DNA of 37,554 nucleotides from Sphingomonadales bacterium (lineage in GTDB: Bacteria; Pseudomonadota; Alphaproteobacteria; Sphingomonadales; Sphingomonadaceae). Where the stretch lies: assembly GCA_028869175.1 (NCBI GenBank), contig JAGWTB010000016.1, positions 1-37,554 on the forward strand, given 5' to 3'. Under the pieces are notes generated by a model. It saw nothing but the letters and a program-made list of their open reading frames with translations. It was not told the DNA's origin and made no database searches. Below are positions 5,938 through 13,003 of this stretch, piece by piece (the stretch's first letter is position 1; each line of letters begins with the position of its first letter). The position numbers were made by a program, and so were the translations under genes.

Positions 5938-8892
5938 TTATTTGCTGAAGGTTCTGGTGGTGTGGCAGCTCGCGCAGTCGTCCGACGTGCGCGGGTGATC
6001 GCGCGGCTTGCCGATGGCGATGGTGCCGTTGTGGCAGCTGACGCAGGTGCCGATGACGTCGTTGTGGTTGACCCGGGTTGCCGGGTTCCAGACCTTCGTC
6101 GAGTGGCAGTCCTGGCACAGGTTGTTGGTCGAGATGTGCGTCGCCGACTTGCCCGTAGCGGTGGTGCCGTTGTGGCAGGACGAGCAATTGGTGGTCACGC
6201 CAGTGTGGCTGAACGTCGCCGGGGTCCATGCCGTGGTCTTGTGGCAATCGCTGCATTCGGCGGTGGTGGGAATGTGCGTCGCGGGCTTGCCGGTGGCGAT
6301 GGAGCCATTGTGGCAGCTGCTGCAGGTGCCCAGAACCTGGGTATGATCGACGTTCACGCTCGTCCAGTTGGTGGTGACGTGGCAGAAATCGCATGAATCG
6401 GTGCTGCGGATGTGGCTGGCCGGCTTGCCGGGGGCCTTGGTGCCGTTGTGGCAACTGGCGCAGGTGCCGATGGCATCGGCATGGTTGAACGTCTTCGCCG
6501 GTGCCCAGGCGACCGTCGTATGGCAGTCCTCGCAGGTATTGGTCGTCGACAGGTGCGTGGCATTCTTGCCGGTCGCGTTGGTGCCATTGTGGCAGGACGA
6601 ACAGGTGCCCATAATGCTGGCATGGCTGAAGTTGGCCGGCGTCCACGCGGTGGTCCGGTGGCAGTCGCTGCAGTCTGCCGAGGTGGCGATGTGGGTGGCG
6701 GGTTTACCGGTGGCCTTGGTGCCGTTGTGGCAGCTGGCGCAGGTGCCGATCACGTCGTTGTGATTGACCGTCTTGGCCGGTGCCCATGCCGTGGTGGTGT
6801 GGCAATCCTCGCAGGTGTTGTTGGTCGAGATGTGCGTCGCCGACTTGCCAGTGGCGTTCGTCCCGTTGTGGCAGGACGAACAGGTACCCGTCACGCTGGC
6901 ATGGCTGAAGTTGGCTGGCGTCCACGCGGTCGTCTTGTGGCAATCGCTGCAGGCTGCCGAGGTCGCGATATGAGTGGCAGGTTTGCCGGTGGCCTTCGTG
7001 CCATTGTGGCAGCTGGCACAAGTCCCGATCACGTCGTTGTGATTGACCGTCTTGACCGGGCTCCACGCGGCGCTGGTGTGGCAATCCTCGCAAGTGTTGT
7101 TCGTCGAGATGTGCGTCGCCGACTTGCCGGTCGCGTTCGTCCCGTTGTGGCAGGATGAGCAAGTACCGGTCACGCTGGCGTGGCTGAACGTTGCGGGTGT
7201 CCAGGCGGTGGTCTTGTGGCAGTCGCTGCACGCTGCCGAGGTGGCGATGTGGTTGGCCGGTTTGCCGGTGGCCTTGGTGCCGTTGTGGCAGCTCGCGCAG
7301 GTGCCGATCACGTCGTTGTGATTGACCGTCTTGACCGGGCTCCACGCGGCGCTGGTGTGGCAATCCTCGCAAGTGTTGTTCGTCGAGATGTGCGTCGCCG
7401 ACTTGCCGGTCGCGTTCGTCCCGTTGTGGCATGATGAGCAAGTACCAGTCACGCTGGCGTGGTTGAACGTTGCGGGTGTCCATGCGGTCGTCTTGTGGCA
7501 GTCGCTGCAAGCCGCCGAGGTGGCGATGTGATTGGCCGGCTTGCCGGTAGCCTTGGTGCCATTGTGGCAGCTTGCGCAAGTGCCGACCACGTCGTTGTGG
7601 TTGACCGCTTTGGCCGGGGCCCATGCCGTGGTGGTATGGCAGTCCTCGCAGGTGTTATTGGTTGACAGGTGGGTCGCGGTCTTGCCGACGGCATTGGTGC
7701 CGTTGTGGCAACTCGCGCAGCTGCCGGTGGCATTGGCGTGGCTGAACGTTGCGGGAGTCCATGCCGTGGTCTTGTGGCAGGAGCTGCATTCCAGCGCCGT
7801 CTGGATATGGGCGGCGGGTTTGCCGGCGGCCTTGGTGCCATTGTGGCAACTGGAACAGGTGCCGATCACATCGTTGTGGTTGACCGCCTTGGCCGGGCTC
7901 CAGGCGGTGCTGGTATGGCAATCCTCGCAAGCGTTGTTCGTCGCGATATGGCCGGTGTCCTTGCCGGTGGCGCTAGTCCCGTTGTGACACGATGCGCAGT
8001 TGCCGGTGACGCTGGCATGGCTGAAGGTGGCTGGCGTCCAGGCGTTGGACCTGTGGCAATCGCTGCATTCGGCGGCGGTCGGGATATGCTTCGCGGGCTT
8101 GCCGGTAGCCTTGGTCCCGTTGTGGCAGCTGGAGCAGGCCGCGCTGGTATCGGCATGGTTGAAGGTCGCCGGGCTCCACGCCGACGTGCGGTGGCAATCC
8201 TCGCAGGCGTTGCTCGTGGCGAGGTGGGTGGCCGACTTGCCGCGCGCGGTGGTGCCGTTGTGGCACGCGGCGCAGTTGCCCGAGGTGCCCGAGTGATCGA
8301 AGCGCGCGCCGGCCCAGGTCTGGGTGCTGTGGCATGAGCCGCAATCCTGCGTGGTCGGCAAGTGAGACGATCCCTTGCCGGTCGCCTTGCTGCCGTTGTG
8401 GCAACTGGCGCAGCTGCCCGAAACGCCGCTGTGATCGAAATGGACCGAAGCCCAGGTGCCGGTGCTGTGGCAGGCGGAACAATCCTGCGCCGTCGAGATA
8501 TGGCCCGCCGGCTTGCCGGCGGACTGCACGCCATCATGGCAACTCTTGCAACTGGCGCTTACCCCCGAATGGTCGAAGCGGACGATGCTCCATTGCTTGG
8601 TGGAATGGCAGGTATCGCATTGCGCCTGGGTGCGCACGTGGTTGGCGGGCTTGCCATCGGCGCGAATGGAGTTGTGGCAGCTGGAGCATTCCTTCGGCGT
8701 GCCGATGAAAACCCCGCCATTGTGGCACGATTCGCAGCGGACAGCCGCATGGGCACCGGTGAGCGGGAAGCCGGTGCGGAAATGATCGAAGCCGGGGCCG
8801 GGAACATTGTCGCGCGCGCCAGCAGGCACCGCCGCAATCAGCAGCGCCAACAAGACTGACAGGATCGTCCACAGACGCTTCCCGAACAACAA
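5938..8892 (-). CDS. Giant multihaem c-type cytochrome, 41 CxxCH motifs
   Basis: The 984-residue precursor has a signal peptide ending near AGA, and the rest is almost entirely haem-binding repeats. I count 41 CxxCH motifs, about one per 24 residues. From about the tenth motif onward a four-haem unit of about 93 residues recurs: CSSCHNGT, CEDCH, CASCHNGT and CSDCH, each followed by a further His (GKSATH, VNH, GKPANH, FSH). One spare His per haem suggests bis-His, low-potential haems. The longer frame begins at 8919, but the TTG at 8892 has a strong AGAGAGGG ribosome site five bases upstream and gives a cleaner signal peptide (MLFGKRLW), so I prefer it. The first two motifs resemble those of the adjacent 24-haem protein. 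It probably acts as a periplasmic or extracellular electron wire. Confidence 0.92.
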   Translation of the reverse strand: MLFGKRLWTILSVLLALLIAAVPAGARDNVPGPGFDHFRTGFPLTGAHAAVRCESCHNGGVFIGTPKECSSCHNSIRADGKPANHVRTQAQCDTCHSTKQWSIVRFDHSGVSASCKSCHDGVQSAGKPAGHISTAQDCSACHSTGTWASVHFDHSGVSGSCASCHNGSKATGKGSSHLPTTQDCGSCHSTQTWAGARFDHSGTSGNCAACHNGTTARGKSATHLATSNACEDCHRTSAWSPATFNHADTSAACSSCHNGTKATGKPAKHIPTAAECSDCHRSNAWTPATFSHASVTGNCASCHNGTSATGKDTGHIATNNACEDCHTSTAWSPAKAVNHNDVIGTCSSCHNGTKAAGKPAAHIQTALECSSCHKTTAWTPATFSHANATGSCASCHNGTNAVGKTATHLSTNNTCEDCHTTTAWAPAKAVNHNDVVGTCASCHNGTKATGKPANHIATSAACSDCHKTTAWTPATFNHASVTGTCSSCHNGTNATGKSATHISTNNTCEDCHTSAAWSPVKTVNHNDVIGTCASCHNGTKATGKPANHIATSAACSDCHKTTAWTPATFSHASVTGTCSSCHNGTNATGKSATHISTNNTCEDCHTSAAWSPVKTVNHNDVIGTCASCHNGTKATGKPATHIATSAACSDCHKTTAWTPANFSHASVTGTCSSCHNGTNATGKSATHISTNNTCEDCHTTTAWAPAKTVNHNDVIGTCASCHNGTKATGKPATHIATSADCSDCHRTTAWTPANFSHASIMGTCSSCHNGTNATGKNATHLSTTNTCEDCHTTVAWAPAKTFNHADAIGTCASCHNGTKAPGKPASHIRSTDSCDFCHVTTNWTSVNVDHTQVLGTCSSCHNGSIATGKPATHIPTTAECSDCHKTTAWTPATFSHTGVTTNCSSCHNGTTATGKSATHISTNNLCQDCHSTKVWNPATRVNHNDVIGTCVSCHNGTIAIGKPRDHPRTSDDCASCHTTRTFSK
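7042..7599 (-). repeat. Two adjacent 279-bp near-identical coding repeats
   Basis: Bases 7042-7320 and 7321-7599 are successive copies of a 279-bp unit (93 codons, four haem motifs) inside the 41-haem gene. Around the junction of each copy about 130 bases are identical by eye, and the rest differs at scattered third-codon positions. Flanking units (from 6763, and beyond 7600) are recognisably the same but more diverged. This indicates recent unit duplication or gene conversion that keeps the reading frame. Confidence 0.9.
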
Positions 8893-8897
8893 CTGAA

Positions 8898-8905
8898 CCC
8901 TCTCT
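8898..8905 (-). promoter_or_regulatory. Ribosome binding site that decides the 41-haem gene start
   Basis: On the minus strand AGAGAGGG lies five bases before a TTG codon at 8892. The upstream in-frame TTG at 8919 has no comparable site. This places the start at 8892. Confidence 0.65.
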
Positions 8906-9071
8906 GCCAGACTTGGCAAATCCCAACGACCCGCCCCGGTCTGCTGGAGAACCTTAAGCAGAGAACGAACAGTTCTGGTAAACAGGCTGGATCGGACTAT
9001 CGCTGACCAGACTCAGTTCACCGGAATATTCGGCGACTTGTAAGTTTGCTGTCAGCTTGACGTTAATCAGC

Positions 9072-10841
9072 TCAACGAGAGCTGTTCATCAGGATCTCGC
9101 GAAACCCGCTGGTGACGTGGCACCGTTCGCAGTCTTCGCCGAAGCCGCCGCGATGGCTGTCGTCGCGGCGATGGCAGTCGATGCAGCGGGTGCCGAGCCG
9201 CGCCGGATCGCCCGCACGGGTGTGGCAGGCAGAGCAGATCAGCCCCTGGTGCTTGCCGGTCAGCGCGAAGCGAGTGGCCTTGTCATGATCGAACGACCAG
9301 CTGCGCCAGTCGGTCGCGTTGTGGCAGCTGCGGCATTGCGATGGGCTTCCCAGCGTGCCGGCGTGGTGCTTGTCGGCGTGGCAATCCTGGCAGGCGACAC
9401 CTTTCGAGGCGAAGGTCTTGTCGGCATGGCACCCGGCACACTGCAGCGCGCGGTGCTTGCCAGTCAGCGGGAAGCGCCCGAGATCGTGGTCGAAGCGCAC
9501 CTGACCGGCCCAGGCGGCGCTGCTGTGGCAACGGGCGCAATCGCGGCCCAGCTTGCCGGCATGAACATCGTCCTTGGCGTGGCACGACGCGCATTCCACC
9601 GCGAGGCGCGTCTTCTGCCCCGGCGCGGTGTGGCAGGCTTCGCACTTGGCGCGGGCATGGGCACCCTGCAGCGGGAAGCGGGTCATGGTGTCGTGGTTGA
9701 AGTTGACCGATTTCCACGCCGATTCGGTGTGGCACCGCGCGCAGTCGGTGCCGTTGTCGCCCTTGTGCTTGTCATCCGCGGCATGGCAACCGATGCAGGT
9801 GACCGGCGGCTTGGCGACCTTGGGCGGCTGCACGTGGCAGCCCTCGCAGAATGCGGTCCGATGCGCGCCCTTGAGCGGGAAGTCAGTCATCCGGTCATGA
9901 TCGAAACTGGTCTGTTTCCAGCCGCGTGACGTGTGGCACGATGCGCAATCGGTGCCGTTCTGGCCCTTGTGGACATCGTCGCGGGCGTGGCAGGCGAAGC
10001 AGCTGCGCGCGGGATGCTTGTTGGCATTGCCCGCGCCGTGGCAGCTGGCGCAGGCTGCCTCGGCATGGCCGCCGTTGAGCGGGAAGCCGGTGCTGGCATG
10101 GTCGAAAGTGGCGGAACCCCAGCTGGCGGTGGAATGACACTGCGCGCAGTTGCTGCCGCGGCTGCCGTGGTGGGCATCGTCCTTGGCGTGGCAGGCGGCG
10201 CAGCCGGTCCCCAGTCCCTTCCAGCGTTGCCCGGCATGGCATGACAGGCAGCCGAGGCTGCGGTGCGCCCCGGTCAGGCCGAAGCCGGTGCTGGCGTGGT
10301 TGAAGCCCTGGATCGGTTTCCACGCGGTCGTGGTGTGACAGTTCTGGCAGGCCCGGCCCAGCTGGCCGCGATGCGGGTCCTTGCGGGCGTGGCACGAAGC
10401 GCAGTCGCGCGGCACCCCGCGATAGTCATGGCTGTTGCCATGGCACCCGGCACAAGTCGCCCGGGCATGCGCGCCGGTCAGCGGGAAATCGGTAAAGGCG
10501 TGGTTGAAGCTGGCGCGGTTGAGCTGGATCAGCGCAAACCCGCGCCCCTTGTGGTCACTGTGGCAGCTCTTGCAGGCACCGCCGCGCGCCGGGCCGAAGC
10601 GTCCGTGGAAGTGGGTGCCACCGGCGATGTCTGCCGCCACACCGCGATGGCAGGCATTGCATTTGGCGTTCTGCGCTTCCTTGCGGAATGACGAGTGGCA
10701 GGAATCGCAGCTGCTTTCCAGCCGGGCATGCACGTTGCTCAGCGGCCCCGGCGTGATCAGCCGCTCGACAATCGACTGGGCGCAGACCGGCGTGGCCAGC
10801 AGGATGGCCAGCATCCACAGCAGGCGCGCCCATTGCCGCAT
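9072..10841 (-). CDS. Multihaem c-type cytochrome, 24 CxxCH motifs
   Basis: The 589-residue precursor has a signal peptide (residues 1-21, MRQWARLLWMLAILL...VCA). I count 24 CxxCH motifs. After the first few they follow a three-haem pattern of about 70 residues: CxxCH followed by KDDxHxG, then CxxCH followed by FDH and FPLTGAH, then CxxCH. Each unit offers three extra histidines, enough for bis-His ligation. Eight such units account for 24 haems. It resembles cytochrome c3/c7-like multihaem families, but I cannot name a characterised homologue. The start shares one base with the stop of the cytochrome b gene (TGATG), so the two are translationally coupled. An in-frame extension to 10922 would lie inside the cytochrome b gene and lacks a signal peptide. 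I infer periplasmic electron transfer between the membrane cytochrome and the 41-haem protein. Confidence 0.92.
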   Translation of the reverse strand: MRQWARLLWMLAILLATPVCAQSIVERLITPGPLSNVHARLESSCDSCHSSFRKEAQNAKCNACHRGVAADIAGGTHFHGRFGPARGGACKSCHSDHKGRGFALIQLNRASFNHAFTDFPLTGAHARATCAGCHGNSHDYRGVPRDCASCHARKDPHRGQLGRACQNCHTTTAWKPIQGFNHASTGFGLTGAHRSLGCLSCHAGQRWKGLGTGCAACHAKDDAHHGSRGSNCAQCHSTASWGSATFDHASTGFPLNGGHAEAACASCHGAGNANKHPARSCFACHARDDVHKGQNGTDCASCHTSRGWKQTSFDHDRMTDFPLKGAHRTAFCEGCHVQPPKVAKPPVTCIGCHAADDKHKGDNGTDCARCHTESAWKSVNFNHDTMTRFPLQGAHARAKCEACHTAPGQKTRLAVECASCHAKDDVHAGKLGRDCARCHSSAAWAGQVRFDHDLGRFPLTGKHRALQCAGCHADKTFASKGVACQDCHADKHHAGTLGSPSQCRSCHNATDWRSWSFDHDKATRFALTGKHQGLICSACHTRAGDPARLGTRCIDCHRRDDSHRGGFGEDCERCHVTSGFREILMNSSR

Positions 10842-11701
10842 CAGTACATGTGCACCGCTACGATGTGGAGGACGGCGGCGGCGACCAGCAGCACGAACAG
10901 CGGCAGGTGCAGCAGGTGCCACAGGCGCAGCAACCGGTCATAGAAGGCGAACTCGGCGGCGCGGCGCACGGCTTCGAAATATTCGTCGATCAGGTCGCGC
11001 AGGCGGGCGGTGCGCCGGTCGGCGTTGCCGGGCAGGGCTTTGTGCAACCGGGCCTTGGCGCGCCGTGTCTCGATGCCGAGACCGACCACGGCACCGGCGC
11101 TGCTCCAGAAATTGCTGCCCGCCGCCACGGCGCGATCCTCGAACGGCTGGATCTCGCGGAGCAGGGCCTCGCGCGAAAAGCCGCGCGATTCCATCGCGGC
11201 AAGCTTTTCGTCCATCTCGCGCTTGAGCGCGCGCATTTCCAGCTTGCGGCCCGAATAGCCGCGATGCACCCGCGAATAGAAGAACCGCCCGACCAGACCG
11301 CTGGACGCGACCACGATCATCGAACCGAGCGCGAAGGCGCTGTTGAGCGCCCCCCAGGTGAAGCGCGAATGATAGAGGATCGCCAGCGGACCGACCAGTC
11401 CCAGAAACATGTGCAGGCGAAACCAGAAACCGATGGTGCCGTAGGCGCGGGTCGCCGGGCGCACGCGCTTGCGCACCGGATAGGCCAGCAGGATCAGCAT
11501 CAGCGATCCGCCGATGATGCCCAGTGCATAACCGAAGCCGTGCGAGGGATCGATCCACGCGTCATGCCGGTGCAGCCAGCCGAACACGATGGCGGCGCAG
11601 ACGGCGGCAAGCACCGCCAGCGAGACGATGCGCTCCACCATGCTGGCGGACAGTCGCGATTGCTGCGGCAGCGACGGGGCATTTTCTGCTCTTGAAGCCA
11701 T
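10841..11701 (-). CDS. Predicted di-haem b-type membrane cytochrome
   Basis: This 286-residue protein has about five hydrophobic helices (roughly 24-43, 57-74, 93-110, 121-139 and 263-283) and a long charged helical loop (about 145-250). Two helices carry histidine pairs 14 residues apart: His97/His111 and His265/His279. This H-x13-H spacing in two helices is the arrangement that binds two stacked b haems in cytochrome b of the bc1 complex and in other di-haem membrane cytochromes. His262 and His284 are further candidates. The gene is coupled to the 24-haem cytochrome gene, so it may pass electrons between the quinone pool and the periplasmic haem chain. I do not recognise the exact family. 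The start at 11701 has only a weak ribosome site, and Met21 is an alternative. Confidence 0.8.
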   Translation of the reverse strand: MASRAENAPSLPQQSRLSASMVERIVSLAVLAAVCAAIVFGWLHRHDAWIDPSHGFGYALGIIGGSLMLILLAYPVRKRVRPATRAYGTIGFWFRLHMFLGLVGPLAILYHSRFTWGALNSAFALGSMIVVASSGLVGRFFYSRVHRGYSGRKLEMRALKREMDEKLAAMESRGFSREALLREIQPFEDRAVAAGSNFWSSAGAVVGLGIETRRAKARLHKALPGNADRRTARLRDLIDEYFEAVRRAAEFAFYDRLLRLWHLLHLPLFVLLVAAAVLHIVAVHMY

Positions 11702-11938
11702 GATCTTTGGTTACTTCGCGGTGAATGTCGTCTGCCAGATGCCAGATTGTGCTTAGCGTTTGGTTTCAGCAGCGGGGAAAAGTTCGCCACGGTTCGTCTC
11801 TTTTGACGGGCGATACACCGTTGTTTCGTCGATTTGACAGGTTCGCGTCAGGAACAGGCTGTGCGAGGGGCAAGCGTCAATGACATGGCAACCGTTGCCG
11901 GGCCATGGCACCGGACGAAAGCAGAAATGGGGTCGAAC
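11702..11938. promoter_or_regulatory. Divergent regulatory region of the multihaem locus
   Basis: This 237-bp gap separates the start of the minus-strand cytochrome genes from the plus-strand ccmI-like gene, so it should hold promoters for both directions. TTTGAC occurs twice in the same orientation, at 11802-11807 and 11833-11838, 31 bp apart (about three helical turns). The second is part of a TTGACA that could serve as a -35 element for the plus strand, although no good -10 follows at 17 bp. TGCCAGA is directly repeated near 11735-11750. The nearby response regulator gene at 14392 is a plausible binder, but this is inference. Confidence 0.4.
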
Positions 11939-13003
11939 ATGTTGCAATACCTCCTGACCGGGCTGGCCGGAATCGCGCTGGGCATCGTTGCCATGCGCGT
12001 CTGGCAGGCGCGCGAGCCGGGCGAGGCGGCACCGCAACCGGATTCGGTGGAAGGTGCCGCGCCTGAAACCACGCCGTCCTCCGCTCCGGGTATACAACGC
12101 AAGCTGCTGATCGGTGCTGGCGGACTGGTTGCGGTCGCGGTCGCCGTTTTGGCACTGCGCAGCCCCGATGCCCCCGCCGCGTCCGATGCACCGGCACCGA
12201 TGCCGCGCGGTGCGGCCAGCGGCAAGGCGCTCGACGATGTCGATACCATGATCAATCGCCTCGCCGCGCGACTGGAAAAGGAGCCCAACGACGGCGAAGG
12301 CTTCCGCATGCTCGGCTGGTCCTATCTGATGACCAACCGCCCCGAACTGGCCATCGCGCCGTTCAAGCGCGCGCTGACCCTGCTGCCCAACGCTGCCCTG
12401 GTCCACTCGGGCTACGGCGAGGCGCTTGCCGGTGTTGCCAAGGGCGCCGTCACGCCCGAGGCCAAGGCTGAGTTCGACCGCGCGGTGGCGCTCGATCCCA
12501 AGGACCCGCGCGCGCTCTATTTCCTCGCGCTGTGGCAGGCACAGCACGGACAGCAGAAGGAAGCGCTCGAGAAGTGGATCGCGCTGGCCAACAGCGGCCC
12601 GGCCGATGCGCCTTGGCAGAGCGATCTGCGCCGCCAGATCACCGACGTATCGGGCAAGCTTGGCGTCGATGTATCGGCGCGGCTGACCGGGCCGGCCAGC
12701 GCCACCGCCGGTGTCTCCGCGCCGCCGATTCCGGCGGGCGCGATGCAGGCCGCCAGCGCCTTGCCCGCCAGCGACCGGCAGGCCATGGTCGATCAGATGG
12801 TCAATGGCCTGGCTGACAAGCTCAAGGCCAATCCGGCCGATGTCGATCGCTGGGTGCTGCTGCTGCGTTCACGCATGGTGCTGCATCAGGGCGAGCAGGC
12901 GCACGGCGATCTTGTCACCGCGCGCAAGGCGCTGTCGTCTGACACGGCGGGTCTGGCCAAGGTCAATGCCGCCGCGCGCGAACTTGGCATACCGGGTGCG
13001 TGA
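11939..13003 (+). CDS. ccmI: CcmI/CycH-like cytochrome c biogenesis TPR protein
   Basis: The 354-residue protein has an N-terminal helix (about residues 2-16), a short loop, a second helix (about 55-72) and then a TPR region in the periplasm. One repeat starts at RLAARLEKEPNDGEGFRMLGW, and further repeats follow to about residue 180 and near the C-terminus. This two-helix plus TPR plan is that of CcmI, the chaperone that holds apocytochrome c for the CcmFH haem lyase. The ATG at 11939 has GGGG about seven bases upstream; in-frame starts at 11927 and 11834 are possible. Its stop shares a base with the next gene's start. It lies apart from ccmFGH, whose own ccmI-like gene is shortened, so it may serve that machinery or only the giant cytochromes. 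Confidence 0.8.
   Translation: MLQYLLTGLAGIALGIVAMRVWQAREPGEAAPQPDSVEGAAPETTPSSAPGIQRKLLIGAGGLVAVAVAVLALRSPDAPAASDAPAPMPRGAASGKALDDVDTMINRLAARLEKEPNDGEGFRMLGWSYLMTNRPELAIAPFKRALTLLPNAALVHSGYGEALAGVAKGAVTPEAKAEFDRAVALDPKDPRALYFLALWQAQHGQQKEALEKWIALANSGPADAPWQSDLRRQITDVSGKLGVDVSARLTGPASATAGVSAPPIPAGAMQAASALPASDRQAMVDQMVNGLADKLKANPADVDRWVLLLRSRMVLHQGEQAHGDLVTARKALSSDTAGLAKVNAAARELGIPGA

Noticed and set aside
6008..8859. Many long plus-strand open frames opposite the 41-haem gene with repeated VLWQS or GGLGAVVAAGAGA patterns
   Set aside because: They are the antisense image of the CxxCH repeats; high GC and the repeat keep them open. No ribosome sites or independent coding signal.
5938..8892. 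Regular repeats resembling a CRISPR array
   Set aside because: Repeat units are coding, 279 bp with 69-72 bp subunits, with no unrelated spacers.
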